The notes under the pieces are model-generated. The model was given only the letters and a program-made list of their open reading frames with translations. It had not been told where the DNA came from and ran no database searches. Below, piece after piece: positions 1 through 10,351 of a stretch of 64,000 nucleotides of DNA (positions are counted from its first letter, which is position 1; every line of letters begins with the position of its first letter). The DNA is from Alcaligenes endophyticus (lineage in GTDB: Bacteria > Pseudomonadota > Gammaproteobacteria > Burkholderiales > Burkholderiaceae_B), in the NCBI RefSeq assembly GCF_026344035.1, contig NZ_JAPKND010000008.1, positions 116,343 to 180,342 on the forward strand, in the 5' to 3' direction. Made by a program: the position numbers and the translations under genes.

Positions 1-1
1 G

Positions 2-1101
<1,100 letters not shown>

Positions 1102-1114
1102 ACCAAGTCAAGGC

Positions 1115-1158
1115 AAAAAATGCCCCAAGAATTGCCGCTACACGCAACCCTTGGGGCA
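1115..1158 (-). terminator. Intrinsic terminator between hemB and dsbD
   Basis: TGCCCCAAG (1121-1129) pairs with CTTGGGGCA (1150-1158). Read on the minus strand the stem is followed by six T, which suits termination of dsbD. The plus-strand side has no T run, so hemB may rely on the stem alone. Confidence 0.7.
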
Positions 1159-1191
1159 GCGCTAAAAATAGTGCCTGTTGTTGAGCCTACC

Positions 1192-3105
1192 TTAAGACGC
1201 TTGCAACACTTGATCTAACGTACGTCCAAATTCGGCCGCATTTTTAAATCCAATCACACGCCATTGCTCTAAATAGTCGCCCTGGGTATTAAAAAACAAA
1301 ATCCCCGGCGGGCCAAATAAAGAAAAACGCTTCAGTAAGGCGCGGTCCTCGGCGGTATTAGCGGTGACATCCACTTGCAAGAGCTCAAACTGTTGCATGC
1401 GCTGGGCCACCTGTGCATCTGTAAAGGTGAATTTCTCCATTTCTATACAAGAGACACACCAGTCAGCATAAAAATCCAGCATCACTGGCTTCGTCGCTGC
1501 TGCAACTCGGGCCTCTAGCTCGTCCAAGGTCTGTATACGCTCAAAATGCACCGCGGAAACGGGGGCTTGAGTCGTGCCAGCGAAAAAACCTTTTAATCCA
1601 TGTAAGGGTTGTAAGACACTGGGCGCGCCCACCGCAATACTGAGCACCGTCAGACTAGCCCATAACGCCAGTATCAATGCCAAAGCTTGACGTAGAGCCT
1701 GTATGGGGCTTGAAGCACCACGCCATAGCAAACCTAACAATAAAGCAGACCAAAACAACAGTAATGCCCAACCAACTGTGCCCAACCAAGCAGGAAGCAC
1801 CGGGGCCACCATCCACCACGCCGTGGCAAACAACATGAGGGCAAAAATAGTTTTTATATGATTCATCCAGGCGCCTGCCTTAGGCATTAATGCCCCTGAA
1901 CTGGCGCCAAGCACTAACAACAATAGTCCAGATCCCCACGCCAAGGCGAAAAGGGCTGAGCCTCCAAGCACCACATCACCGGTCTGAGAAATAAATAACA
2001 GCACGCCCGCTAACGGGGCAGCCACGCAAGGACCAACAATGAGGGCGGACAACATACCCATGGTAAACACACCACCAAACTTGCCCCCTGGAATACGCTG
2101 TAAACGCGTGCTAAGGCGACCTTGCAACGCTGCAGGCGCCTGCAGCGTAAACACATCCAGCATCGCCAAACCAAATACACCCAGCAACACTGCAAACAAA
2201 CCCAACACCCACGGTGTTTGCAACCATGCGGCTAAACCAGCACCTAACAGACCCGCCGCTACGCCTAGAAGGGTATACACAAGGGACAGGCCTAACACAA
2301 ATGCCACGGCCATCAAAAAGCCGTGCCGACGGCGAGGCTGTTCTTGCTTTTGGCCAGCGATAATGGCCAGCAAAATAGGTACCATAGGCAATACACATGG
2401 CGTAAACGACAACAAGGCCCCAAAAACAAAGCTCAAGAATACGATTTCTAACCAACTGGCCTGTTTTAAATACTGCGCCAAACCCACATCACTTAAGCTA
2501 AAAGCACTTTGGGTGGATGGAGCTTGAGTAGCGGTCGCCTGTTGGGCAGCCCATTGCTCCGGCGTGGGAACGCGATCACTGGCATAGGCTCCTTGCACCT
2601 CGTAGCCCTGCGCACCGGCGATTAACTGCAACTCTTGAGTGGACGGCGTATAGCATAAACCTGCATCCGCACAACCTTGACTAGTCAGCGTTAACCGTAT
2701 GGGAGCGCCCGTCAACTCTTGCTCGTTCAACGGCACACGCAAACTTACCCCGTGTCGATACACCTCCATCTCTTTATCAAAATTGGGATCATAGGTGCGA
2801 ATGCCTGTGGGGCTTTGTAGCTCGCCTACGGCAGCTCCAGCATCGGTTCCCAGCTCAAAACGCTCGCGGTACATATAGTAATCAGGAGCAATCTCAAAAT
2901 GTATATCGACGAAATTAGGCTCATTAACCGCGGCACGAAGACGGAAGGCATCATCAGGGTCTAAATAATCTTCGTTGGCAAAGGCTTTTCCCCCTAACAG
3001 CACACAAGCCAATAGCCCTATGAATAAAGCGTGTAGTATCCGCGTTGCCATCATCTGCTCGTACCGAACTGCCACCACTTTCTCACCACTCAGATTCAAT
3101 GCCAT
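1192..3105 (-). CDS. dsbD: Thiol:disulfide interchange protein DsbD
   Basis: Inner-membrane reductase that carries electrons from cytoplasmic thioredoxin to periplasmic partners such as DsbC and cytochrome c maturation proteins. All three domains are visible: a periplasmic immunoglobulin-like domain with C145 and C151 (CADAGLCYTP), an eight-helix membrane domain with SFTPCVLPM and VGPCVAAPLAG, and a C-terminal thioredoxin domain with WCVSC. The ATG at 3105 is chosen because GGAAG lies 7 bases upstream and it clears the cutA stop; it gives 637 residues. A start 17 or 18 codons later would give a shorter signal peptide but has a weaker ribosome site. The gene lies 37 bases downstream of cutA and probably shares its transcript. 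Confidence 0.96.
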   Translation of the reverse strand: MALNLSGEKVVAVRYEQMMATRILHALFIGLLACVLLGGKAFANEDYLDPDDAFRLRAAVNEPNFVDIHFEIAPDYYMYRERFELGTDAGAAVGELQSPTGIRTYDPNFDKEMEVYRHGVSLRVPLNEQELTGAPIRLTLTSQGCADAGLCYTPSTQELQLIAGAQGYEVQGAYASDRVPTPEQWAAQQATATQAPSTQSAFSLSDVGLAQYLKQASWLEIVFLSFVFGALLSFTPCVLPMVPILLAIIAGQKQEQPRRRHGFLMAVAFVLGLSLVYTLLGVAAGLLGAGLAAWLQTPWVLGLFAVLLGVFGLAMLDVFTLQAPAALQGRLSTRLQRIPGGKFGGVFTMGMLSALIVGPCVAAPLAGVLLFISQTGDVVLGGSALFALAWGSGLLLLVLGASSGALMPKAGAWMNHIKTIFALMLFATAWWMVAPVLPAWLGTVGWALLLFWSALLLGLLWRGASSPIQALRQALALILALWASLTVLSIAVGAPSVLQPLHGLKGFFAGTTQAPVSAVHFERIQTLDELEARVAAATKPVMLDFYADWCVSCIEMEKFTFTDAQVAQRMQQFELLQVDVTANTAEDRALLKRFSLFGPPGILFFNTQGDYLEQWRVIGFKNAAEFGRTLDQVLQAS

Positions 3106-3142
3106 TGTTTCTTCCAACAAAACCCAGACCCGCTGGGCGGGT

Positions 3143-3529
3143 TCAACTAGCCGCTGTACTAGTACGCACCCAATCAATATACGAAGCGTAGCCTCCCAAC
3201 ACTGGCACACATAACAACTCTGGCAACTCGTAGGGATGCAAGCTGCGTAAACGTTCTGCCAACTCAGGAACTCGTGCTACGGTGGTTTTAAAAGTCAGAG
3301 AAACCTCTTCGCTTCCCTGCAGCTCACCTTGCCACATGTACATAGACAGGCCAACTTGCCCAAGGTTCGCACAAGCAGCCAATCCTTCTTCGACAATATA
3401 ATGAGCGATGCGCTTAGCAAGCATCATATCGGGCACGGTCGTCATCACCAGCAGCACAGCGTTTGAATCTAGTTCATTGATAGTTAATGAAAAATCGTAA
3501 GTCGAATTTTTTTGCTCGTTATCTGCCAT
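3143..3529 (-). CDS. cutA: Divalent-cation tolerance protein CutA
   Basis: Small trimeric cytosolic protein linked to copper and other divalent-metal tolerance; its molecular role is not settled. The 128-residue product shows the family pattern: VLLVMTTVPD near the N-terminus, EEGLAACANL, YMWQGELQGSEEVSLTFKT and the HPYELPE segment followed by YIDWV. It has about 20 extra N-terminal residues before the conserved fold. The start has AAGGAAA upstream, and a TATAAT hexamer (minus strand, 3548-3553) suggests a promoter just ahead, although no good -35 box is visible. Followed by dsbD. Confidence 0.95.
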   Translation of the reverse strand: MADNEQKNSTYDFSLTINELDSNAVLLVMTTVPDMMLAKRIAHYIVEEGLAACANLGQVGLSMYMWQGELQGSEEVSLTFKTTVARVPELAERLRSLHPYELPELLCVPVLGGYASYIDWVRTSTAAS

Positions 3530-3547
3530 GACGCTTTCCTTATAAAA

Positions 3548-3553
3548 ATTATA
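3548..3553 (-). promoter_or_regulatory. Candidate -10 box for cutA-dsbD
   Basis: A perfect TATAAT on the minus strand 19 bases before the cutA start codon. The -35 region is poor, so the promoter is tentative. Between cutA (3529) and the flavin reductase gene (3720) only this box and the 3666-3700 terminator were seen. Confidence 0.4.
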
Positions 3554-3665
3554 GTGTAACGAGACTGGCTCTTTTATTTCTACTGCTCTCTTTATGTCTT
3601 CCTCTTTAGCTACGCATCACTCCACATCAAGTGCCCTATCCGGCCATCAGTACTGTATAAGCCAA

Positions 3666-3700
3666 TAAAAAAGCAGCCTGCGCTTAAGCGCGGCTGCTTT
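3666..3700 (-). terminator. Intrinsic terminator after the flavin reductase gene
   Basis: AAGCAGCC (3671-3678) pairs with GGCTGCTT (3692-3699) around a GC-rich loop that can itself fold. On the minus strand it ends in a run of six T. It separates the flavin reductase gene from cutA. Confidence 0.8.
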
Positions 3701-3719
3701 GTTAAAAAATAGATCAGGT

Positions 3720-4268
3720 TTACTTTGCTACAAACTGCCCAAACCCCGCATTCCAATAGAGTAAAGGGGAAGCAGATGCCTGCTGGGCATGATGCACCAG
3801 CAGCACTCGCCCAAAGACTAAAGCATGGCTATGGCGCTCGACAATATGTACAGTTTCACACGCCAATGCAGCCGGCGCCTCTTCAGCCAAAAAAATACCT
3901 TGAGGCGAGCGACGCCATGGGTGCCCCTGATAACGCTCGCCTGCCTTCAGGCCACCTACTCCGGCAAACTGCTCTGCTAACTGGCGCTGCTCTGCACCCA
4001 GGACATTCACACCAAATAAACCACTGTCACGCAATAGGGGCCAAGCCGAGGAGCTTTGATTCACACACACCAATATCTCGGCAGGTTCAGCGGAAACGGC
4101 GGTCACAGAGGTTGCTGTTAAGCCTCCCAGCATATTTCCATGGCTAACCGTAATCACGCACGCCGTGCCACCAAGGTGGCGCATGGCTTGTTTAAAAGCA
4201 GACGGCGTAATACCTTCTGGAGACTCCAGCACGTTATCGGCGATAAGTGCATCGGCTATGACAGTCAT
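3720..4268 (-). CDS. Flavin reductase family protein (split-barrel FMN-binding)
   Basis: Small NAD(P)H:flavin oxidoreductase-like protein of the HpaC/RutF type, which normally passes reduced FMN or FAD to a partner monooxygenase. Family features are AFKQAMRHLGGTACVITV, GLTATSVTAVSAEPAEILVCVN, FGVNVLGAEQRQLAEQFAG and the final LLYWNAGFGQF. The ATG at 4268 (182 residues) is preferred; an in-frame ATG at 4325 would place the leader hairpin inside the coding region. Neither start has a strong ribosome site. No monooxygenase is adjacent, so the partner is unknown. The neighbour upstream is the divergent YdeP-like gene. Confidence 0.85.
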   Translation of the reverse strand: MTVIADALIADNVLESPEGITPSAFKQAMRHLGGTACVITVSHGNMLGGLTATSVTAVSAEPAEILVCVNQSSSAWPLLRDSGLFGVNVLGAEQRQLAEQFAGVGGLKAGERYQGHPWRRSPQGIFLAEEAPAALACETVHIVERHSHALVFGRVLLVHHAQQASASPLLYWNAGFGQFVAK

Positions 4269-4286
4269 GACAACAATACTCGTAGA

Positions 4287-4313
4287 AACAAAAAGAAGGC
4301 CCCTATGCCTTCT
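4287..4313 (-). terminator. Terminator-like hairpin in the flavin reductase leader
   Basis: AGAAGGC (4294-4300) pairs with GCCTTCT (4307-4313). On the minus strand it is followed by TTTTGTTT and then, 18 bases later, by the ATG at 4268. A TATAAT (minus strand, 4363-4368) upstream could drive a leader of roughly 90 bases. No gene ends upstream on this strand, so the hairpin looks like an attenuator. No FMN-riboswitch core was recognised. Confidence 0.5.
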
Positions 4314-4535
4314 ATGTCTCAACACATTACCATGCCAGCGCTATGTCTTGCTGCATAAACTTATTATATTTAGCCACTATAAGAGCTCTACAACGCCTAC
4401 AGCATCATATGTTTATTCACGAATAAAAAATTATCCATAACCCCGGCCCACATACCCCTTTCTGTTACCATCCTTTGAAGTAGCTCACTTAATAGCGCTC
4501 GCTATCATTAATACACCAGCAAGGAGGCGTATGAA

Positions 4536-6803
4536 ATGCCAAAAGGAATAAAAGACTACACTCACCCCGCAGGGGGCTGGGACGCATTAAAAGCAGTTGC
4601 TGGCGCAGTCCGCGACGAAATGGGGGCTAGCAGTCATACGCGTGCGTTGCTAAAAATGAATCAGCCGTTAGGCTTCGATTGCCCAGGATGTGCTTGGCCC
4701 GACCCAAAACATACTTCCTCATTTGAGTTCTGCGAAAATGGCGCAAAAGCAGTGACTTGGGAAGCTACGCCAAAACGAGTCACGGCAGAATTCTTTGCCC
4801 AGCATAGCGTCACTGAGTTATGGTCATGGTCAGACTATGCACTCGAGGATCAAGGACGCCTAACACAGCCAATGCGCTACGATGCTAGCACCGATCACTT
4901 TGTACCCATCAGCTGGTCTGAAGCCTTTGAACGCGCTGGACACGTCCTGCAAAACCTAGATAGCCCCACTCAAGCAGAATTCTATACCTCGGGGCGCACC
5001 TCGAATGAGGCTGCTTTTCTATACCAGCTTTTCGGCCGGGAATTTGGCCACAATAACTTTCCAGACTGCTCCAACATGTGCCACGAATCCACCAGCGTGG
5101 GCTTGCCTAAGTCCATAGGAGTAGGCAAAGGCACCGTTACTTTAGACGATTTTGCGGTCACCGACGCGGTATTCTGTATTGGTCACAACCCGGGCACCAA
5201 CCACCCCCGAATGCTTAGAACGCTTGCCCAGGTCAGACAACGTGGCAAAACGGTGGTAGCGATTAACCCCATGCGTGAACGCGGTTTGGAAATGTTCCAG
5301 GACCCGCAATCGCCTACACAAATGCTCTCTGACGGCCATACAACGATAGATCAGGCTTACTTTCAAGTTAAGGTCGGCGGCGATGTAGCCTTGTTTAAAG
5401 GCATGATTAAAGCTTTGCTGGCGGCTGACAAGGCGGAGCTTGCTAACGGAGGTAAAGGGCTGTTAGACCGGGTATTCATCGCTGAACACACCGTGGGTTA
5501 TGATGCCTTAAAAGCAGATATCGACGCCTCACCCTGGGAAGCCTTAGTTCGCCGCTCGGGATTAACCCGTGCTCAAATTGAAGCCGCCGCCAAAATCTAC
5601 TGGGAGGCAGAAAGCGCCATATTCTGTTATGGCATGGGCGTCACCCAACACCGCCATGGTACAGAAGTCATACAGCAAATGACCAATTTACTTCTGTTAC
5701 GTGGCAATATGGGACGACCTGGCGCAGGCATATGCCCCTTGCGTGGCCATTCTAACGTTCAAGGCGATCGCACAGTCGGTATTACCGAAATTCCTACTGA
5801 AGCTTTCTTAGCCCAGTTAGATAAAGTATTCGGCATTAACAGCCCTCGTCAGCATGGTCACAATGCCGTCAACGCGCTAGCTGCCATGCACAAAGGCGAA
5901 TCTAAAGCCTTTATCGGCTTAGGCGGTAACTTTGCTACGGCGATGAGCGACCCAGATATCGCCTACCCGGCATTCCGCAAACTTAAATTGAATGTACAAA
6001 TCGTCACCAAACTAAATCGCACCTGCCTTTTAACTGCCACCGAAACTATTATCTTGCCCTGCTTGGGCAGAACCGAACTAGATATACAACGCAGTGGTAG
6101 GCAAGCCATTACTGTAGAAGATTCTATGTCTATGGTTCACGCTTCAGCTGGCTTCCTTAAGCCTGCCTCTACTGAACTACGCTCAGAGCCTGCTATTGTG
6201 GCTGGTTTAGCAATGGCCACTATCCCCCATACCGTTGTCGACTGGCAATCTTTGGTGGACGATTATGATTTAATACGCGACAAAATAGAAGCGGTATACC
6301 CTGACTTCCACAATTTCAATCAGCGTATCCACATACCTGGCGGATTTCGCTTAACCGTAGGGGCGAGCGAACGAAAATGGGGTACACCTGATGGCAAAGC
6401 GCACTTTCTAGTCATGGAAGGCAGCGATGAAGATGATGGTCAAGACGATAGCCGCTTTACGCTCACGACAGTGCGCAGCCACGATCAATACAACACCACC
6501 ATTTATGGTCTGAACGACCGTTATCGCGGCATCAGCGGAAGGCGCGACGTGCTATTTGCTAACGCACAAGACTTAGAAGAGTTAGGGCTAACAGAGGGCG
6601 ATGTGGTCGACGTAATCTCGGGTGAGCGTAAACTTAGAGGATTAACACTGGTCTCGCATGCTATCTCATCAGGTTCTTTAGCGACCTACTTTCCGGAAGC
6701 AAACTGCCTAGTAAGCTTAGACGCTAAGGATCATCACAGCGACGTGCCCGCATACAAATCCATCCCTGTCACATTGCAGAAAGTTGAACATGCGCTAAGT
6801 TGA
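4536..6803 (+). CDS. YdeP/FdhF-like molybdopterin oxidoreductase
   Basis: Cytosolic molybdopterin oxidoreductase of the formate-dehydrogenase-alpha-like (YdeP) family. The substrate is not established; E. coli YdeP is linked to acid resistance. The 755-residue length fits the family (YdeP about 759). Cysteines C49, C52 and C66 are candidate cluster ligands, and the NMCHESTS segment (C182) corresponds to the molybdenum-ligand position of formate dehydrogenases. RTVGITEIP and the C-terminal TTVRSHDQYNTTIYG region belong to the cofactor-binding domains. AAGGAGG lies 8 bases before the chosen ATG; an ATG five bases earlier gives only a few codons. There is no signal peptide and no neighbouring electron-transfer subunit. 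Confidence 0.9.
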   Translation: MPKGIKDYTHPAGGWDALKAVAGAVRDEMGASSHTRALLKMNQPLGFDCPGCAWPDPKHTSSFEFCENGAKAVTWEATPKRVTAEFFAQHSVTELWSWSDYALEDQGRLTQPMRYDASTDHFVPISWSEAFERAGHVLQNLDSPTQAEFYTSGRTSNEAAFLYQLFGREFGHNNFPDCSNMCHESTSVGLPKSIGVGKGTVTLDDFAVTDAVFCIGHNPGTNHPRMLRTLAQVRQRGKTVVAINPMRERGLEMFQDPQSPTQMLSDGHTTIDQAYFQVKVGGDVALFKGMIKALLAADKAELANGGKGLLDRVFIAEHTVGYDALKADIDASPWEALVRRSGLTRAQIEAAAKIYWEAESAIFCYGMGVTQHRHGTEVIQQMTNLLLLRGNMGRPGAGICPLRGHSNVQGDRTVGITEIPTEAFLAQLDKVFGINSPRQHGHNAVNALAAMHKGESKAFIGLGGNFATAMSDPDIAYPAFRKLKLNVQIVTKLNRTCLLTATETIILPCLGRTELDIQRSGRQAITVEDSMSMVHASAGFLKPASTELRSEPAIVAGLAMATIPHTVVDWQSLVDDYDLIRDKIEAVYPDFHNFNQRIHIPGGFRLTVGASERKWGTPDGKAHFLVMEGSDEDDGQDDSRFTLTTVRSHDQYNTTIYGLNDRYRGISGRRDVLFANAQDLEELGLTEGDVVDVISGERKLRGLTLVSHAISSGSLATYFPEANCLVSLDAKDHHSDVPAYKSIPVTLQKVEHALS

Positions 6804-6832
6804 ACTACGTAGCATCGAACCTTTGGAGGTTC

Positions 6833-6859
6833 AAAAAAAGCGGACTCGTAAGAGTCCGC
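6833..6859 (-). terminator. Intrinsic terminator of the alpha operon (after rplQ)
   Basis: GCGGACTC (6840-6847), loop GTAA, GAGTCCGC (6852-6859). On the minus strand a run of seven T follows. A second small hairpin, GAACC/GGTTC (6817-6832), sits just beyond it. The YdeP-like gene converges from the other side and may use the same stem. Confidence 0.9.
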
Positions 6860-6883
6860 TTTGCATAGGAAAAGCTAAAAAGC

Positions 6884-7270
6884 TTATTCCGCTGCGTCTT
6901 CTTGCTCTACTTCAGGACGATCAACCAATTCCATGAAAGCCATGGGAGCGTTGTCGCCTTGACGGAAGCCCATTTTCAGAACGCGTGTGTAACCACCATT
7001 GCGCTCTTTATAACGAGGACCGATGACTTCGAACAACTTGGTTACCGCGTCGCGATCACGCAAACGGGCAAACGCCAAGCGGCGGTTAGCCAAAGTAGGG
7101 TTCTTACCCAGCGTGATCAGCGGCTCGATAACGCGACGCAGTTCTTTTGCTTTAGGCAAGGTTGTTTTGATCGCTTCGTGAGTCAACAAAGAAACGGACA
7201 TGTTGCGGAACATGGCCAAACGGTGACTACTAGTGCGATTGAGTTTACGCAAACCATGACGGTGACGCAT
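6884..7270 (-). CDS. rplQ: 50S ribosomal protein L17
   Basis: Large-subunit protein near the exit tunnel. The 128-residue product starts [17 protein letters not shown] and has the family segments [25 protein letters not shown] and [25 protein letters not shown]. It is the last gene of the alpha operon, 139 bases after rpoA; that gap holds two hairpins. A strong terminator follows. Confidence 0.98.
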   Translation of the reverse strand: MRHRHGLRKLNRTSSHRLAMFRNMSVSLLTHEAIKTTLPKAKELRRVIEPLITLGKNPTLANRRLAFARLRDRDAVTKLFEVIGPRYKERNGGYTRVLKMGFRQGDNAPMAFMELVDRPEVEQEDAAE

Positions 7271-7328
7271 AAGATTTTCCTAAAAATGAATCTAGTTACC
7301 ACTACACAACACGTGTAGCCGTTACAAG

Positions 7329-7404
7329 CCTGGTTCTTCTATCAGCATTGCTGCGGACCAGGTTGGTACTTCCATTTATCCCAAGAAGACATTCTTGGGA
7401 TAAA
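7329..7404 (-). other. Two intercistronic hairpins between rpoA and rplQ
   Basis: The first in transcription order is a perfect 13-bp stem, TTTATCCCAAGAA (7375-7387) with TTCTTGGGATAAA (7392-7404) around a 4-base loop. The second has CCTGGT (7329-7334) with ACCAGG (7357-7362) and an inner CAGC/GCTG stem (7343-7353). Neither is followed by a T run, so they look like RNA processing or stability elements rather than full terminators. Confidence 0.6.
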
Positions 7405-7409
7405 CAAAA

Positions 7410-8393
7410 TTAAGGACGCTCTAAGCCTAGCGGCGGCCAGTTCTCGAGTTTCATACCCAAGGTTAAGCCACGTGCAGCCAATACTTCTTTGATTTCGTTC
7501 AAAGACTTACGGCCTAGGTTAGGTGTCTTAAGCAATTCGTTCTCAGTGCGTTGGATCAGATCACCGATATAGTAAATATTTTCGGCTTTCAGGCAATTAG
7601 CGGAACGCACTGTCAACTCTAAATCATCAACTGGACGCAGCAATACTGGATCGATCTGCGGTGCACCACGCTGAGGAGCTTCGTAGGACTCGCCCACACC
7701 TTCCAAAGCAGCAAATACCGAGATTTGATCCATCAAAATACGTGCAGCCTGACGCACAGCCTCTTCTGGAGTAACGATACCGTTAGTTTCGATATCCAAC
7801 ACCAATTTATCTAAGTCGGTACGCTGTTCAACGCGAGCGTTCTCGACAGCATAGCTGACGCGGCGAATAGGACTGTACGACGCATCCAAGACGATACGAC
7901 CAATAGTGTGACTGCGATCGTCGGACAACGCTCGGACATTACCAGGTACATAACCACGACCCTGCTCAACTTTGATGTGCATTTCTAATTTGCCATCATC
8001 AGTTAAGTTGGCGATCACGTGATTAGGATTGATGATCTCTACATCGTGAGGCAGCTCAATGTCGCTAGCCAATACTTGACCAGCACCTTCCTTGCGCAAC
8101 ACTAACGTCACTTCTTCACGGCTATGCAGCTTGAACACCACCCCTTTGAGGTTCAGCAACACGTCAACCACATCTTCACCAACTCCAGGTAAAGTAGAGT
8201 ATTCGTGCACAACACCGGTGATTTGCACCTCGGTAGGAGCATAACCCGTCATGGAGGACAGCAAAATACGACGTAAAGCGTTCCCCAGAGTATGGCCATA
8301 GCCACGCTCAAAAGGTTCCATAATCACTTTAGCGTGATTCTTGCTGATTGCTTCGACTTCAATCGAACGGGGTTTCAAAAAACCTTGAGACAT
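7410..8393 (-). CDS. rpoA: RNA polymerase alpha subunit
   Basis: Alpha subunit that assembles as a dimer to nucleate RNA polymerase; its C-terminal domain contacts UP elements and activators. The 327-residue protein has the N-terminal domain ([22 protein letters not shown]) and the C-terminal domain ([30 protein letters not shown] and [21 protein letters not shown]). It lies between rpsD and rplQ, as is usual for the alpha operon. The gap to rpsD is 139 bases and contains a terminator-like hairpin. Confidence 0.99.
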   Translation of the reverse strand: MSQGFLKPRSIEVEAISKNHAKVIMEPFERGYGHTLGNALRRILLSSMTGYAPTEVQITGVVHEYSTLPGVGEDVVDVLLNLKGVVFKLHSREEVTLVLRKEGAGQVLASDIELPHDVEIINPNHVIANLTDDGKLEMHIKVEQGRGYVPGNVRALSDDRSHTIGRIVLDASYSPIRRVSYAVENARVEQRTDLDKLVLDIETNGIVTPEEAVRQAARILMDQISVFAALEGVGESYEAPQRGAPQIDPVLLRPVDDLELTVRSANCLKAENIYYIGDLIQRTENELLKTPNLGRKSLNEIKEVLAARGLTLGMKLENWPPLGLERP

Positions 8394-8473
8394 GCGATTT
8401 CCTTTTCAATACCCTCGGCTCGTTACACCGATAAGGCTGACGGAAACTGGACAAAGCCAGCGAGGATGATCAC

Positions 8474-8506
8474 AAAACCCACTTACCGAAAAAGACGGGA
8501 AGTGGG
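8474..8506 (-). other. Terminator-like hairpin between rpsD and rpoA
   Basis: CCCACTT (8478-8484) pairs with AAGTGGG (8500-8506), with an inner CCG/CGG stem. On the minus strand the stem is followed by TTTTGTG. It lies inside an operon, so it may reduce rather than stop transcription into rpoA. Confidence 0.5.
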
Positions 8507-8532
8507 CTTTGATGAACGTAATACTCGGCTAA

Positions 8533-9156
8533 TTAGCGCGAATACAATTCAACGACTAAAGATTCGTTGATATCGTGTGCAACGTCAGCACGATCTGGGA
8601 TCTGCTTGAATACACCCGACAATTTACCGGCGTCAACTTCTACCCACTGAGGTAGACCGTTGCCAGTAGCCAAATCCAAGGACTCTTTAATACGAGCTTG
8701 AGCTTTTGCTTTCTCACGTACAGAAACCACATCACCTGCTTTAACCATCATAGAAGCGATGTCAGCAGTGCGACCATTGATTTCAATAGCACGGTGAGTA
8801 ACCAACTGACGCGCCTCAGCACGTGTAGAGCCGAAACCCATGCGGTAAACCACGTTGTCCAAGCGGCTTTCCAGCAACTGGATCAAGGTTTCACCTGTGT
8901 TACCACGGCGGCGATCAGCTTCTACAAAGTATTTACGGAACTGTTTTTCCAGTACACCGTACATACGCTTCAGTTTCTGTTTTTCACGCAACTGCAGGCC
9001 GAAATCGGAAGTGCGAGCACCCGAAGTACGACCGTGCTGGCCGGGACGGGATTCTAGTTTGCACTTGGAATCCAGTGAACGACGAGCGCTTTTAAGAAAC
9101 AGATCGGTACCCTCGCGACGCGAGAGTTTACATTTAGGTCCAATATAACGAGCCAC
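8533..9156 (-). CDS. rpsD: 30S ribosomal protein S4, GTG start
   Basis: Primary 16S rRNA-binding protein; in E. coli it also represses translation of its operon. The reading frame is open further upstream, but the family N-terminus (M)[18 protein letters not shown] begins at a GTG at 9156 with AAGGGGAAG just upstream. That gives 207 residues, against 206 in E. coli. The S4 RNA-binding domain reads [21 protein letters not shown]. It lies 11 bases after rpsK. Confidence 0.97.
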   Translation of the reverse strand: MARYIGPKCKLSRREGTDLFLKSARRSLDSKCKLESRPGQHGRTSGARTSDFGLQLREKQKLKRMYGVLEKQFRKYFVEADRRRGNTGETLIQLLESRLDNVVYRMGFGSTRAEARQLVTHRAIEINGRTADIASMMVKAGDVVSVREKAKAQARIKESLDLATGNGLPQWVEVDAGKLSGVFKQIPDRADVAHDINESLVVELYSR

Positions 9157-9167
9157 GTAACTTCCCC

Positions 9168-9566
9168 TTAAATCCGACGACGCTTGGGTGGACGGCAACC
9201 GTTATGCGGAATCGGTGTGATGTCTGCAATGCTGGTAATTTTGATACCTAATGCATTCAGAGCACGCACAGAGGATTCGCGGCCTGGGCCGGGTCCCTTG
9301 ATGCGGACTTCCAGATTTTTAATACCGTATTCCATCGCGGTGCGACCTGCATTTTCAGCAGCAACCTGCGCGGCGAACGGAGTAGATTTGCGCGAACCTT
9401 TAAAGCCTGCGCCACCTGACGTTGCCCAGGACAAAGCATTGCCCTGACGGTCAGTAATCGTAATGATCGTGTTGTTGAAAGAAGCGTGTACGTGGGCGAT
9501 ACCGTCCGCTACGCTCTTTCTGACTTTCTTGCGTGCGCGAGCTGCGCTGCCAGAAGCTTTAGCCAT
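9168..9566 (-). CDS. rpsK: 30S ribosomal protein S11
   Basis: Platform protein of the small subunit. The 132-residue product has [43 protein letters not shown] and the C-terminal [17 protein letters not shown], all diagnostic of S11. It sits between rpsM and rpsD with spacings of 14 and 11 bases. Confidence 0.99.
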   Translation of the reverse strand: MAKASGSAARARKKVRKSVADGIAHVHASFNNTIITITDRQGNALSWATSGGAGFKGSRKSTPFAAQVAAENAGRTAMEYGIKNLEVRIKGPGPGRESSVRALNALGIKITSIADITPIPHNGCRPPKRRRI

Positions 9567-9580
9567 CTTCTATTCCTCGA

Positions 9581-9946
9581 TTATTTCTTCAGAGACGCTG
9601 CTGCACGACGCGGACCTTTACGGGTACGAGCGTTTGTGCGTGTGCGCTGACCGCGTACGGGCAAACCGCGGCGATGACGCATGCCACGATAAGAACCCAT
9701 ATCAGCCAGACGTTTGATCGAAAGCTGTACTTCACGACGCAAATCACCTTCTACGGTGAATACGCCAACTTGTTCACGTACGCGCTCCAACTCTGCGTCT
9801 GTCAGGTCTTTGATTTTCTTGGAGTACTCAATGCCCGAAGCTTCGCAAATTTTGCGAGCACGAGTGCGACCAATACCGAAAATCGCGGTAAGACCGATTT
9901 CGGCGTGTTGATGCGGCGGGATATTAATGCCGGCAATACGAGCCAT
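9581..9946 (-). CDS. rpsM: 30S ribosomal protein S13
   Basis: Small-subunit head protein that contacts the P-site tRNA and bridges to L5. The 121-residue product has [20 protein letters not shown], the helix-hairpin-helix [12 protein letters not shown] and the basic tail [28 protein letters not shown] in overlapping segments. First ribosomal gene of the alpha operon proper after rpmJ, 34 bases away. Confidence 0.99.
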   Translation of the reverse strand: MARIAGINIPPHQHAEIGLTAIFGIGRTRARKICEASGIEYSKKIKDLTDAELERVREQVGVFTVEGDLRREVQLSIKRLADMGSYRGMRHRRGLPVRGQRTRTNARTRKGPRRAAASLKK

Positions 9947-9980
9947 GGTTATTCCTTAATAAATCGGTTGCGTTTCGGCA

Positions 9981-10094
9981 TTAGCCTTGACGCTGCTTAT
10001 GACGGGGATCAGTGCAAATGACACGTACCACGCCATGACGTTTAATGATTTTGCAGTTGCGGCAAATCCGCTTTACTGATGCCATTACCTTCAT
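9981..10094 (-). CDS. rpmJ: 50S ribosomal protein L36 (zinc-binding form)
   Basis: A 37-codon gene found by translating the gap between infA and rpsM. The product starts [20 protein letters not shown] and ends PRHKQRQG. It has the zinc-ribbon ligands C11, C14, C27 and H32, so this is the zinc-dependent paralogue type. The spacing is 32 bases from infA and 34 to rpsM. In many bacteria it occupies exactly this place. Confidence 0.96.
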   Translation of the reverse strand: MKVMASVKRICRNCKIIKRHGVVRVICTDPRHKQRQG

Positions 10095-10126
10095 GGTTGA
10101 CTCCTAGTTTCCTGTAACCGGGCCGC

Positions 10127-10345
10127 TTATTTCGAGCGGAACACAATTCGTGCACGGGACAAGTCATAGGGAGTAAGCTCCACCGTAACCTTGTCACCCG
10201 GCAGAATCCGGATGTAATGCATACGCATCTTGCCTGAAATGTACCCCAACACTACGTGGCCATTTTCTAGCTTGACACGAAAAGTTGCGTTAGGCAGGTT
10301 CTCCAGAACCTGGCCCTGCATTTGTATGACGTCGTCCTTTGCCAT
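10127..10345 (-). CDS. infA: Translation initiation factor IF-1
   Basis: S1-like OB-fold protein that binds the ribosomal A site during initiation. The 72-residue length equals that of E. coli. Typical segments are [40 protein letters not shown] and [20 protein letters not shown]. It sits between secY (6 bases) and rpmJ, an arrangement common in Gram-positive and beta-proteobacterial spc operons but absent from E. coli. Confidence 0.99.
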   Translation of the reverse strand: MAKDDVIQMQGQVLENLPNATFRVKLENGHVVLGYISGKMRMHYIRILPGDKVTVELTPYDLSRARIVFRSK

Positions 10346-10351
10346 ATCTAT

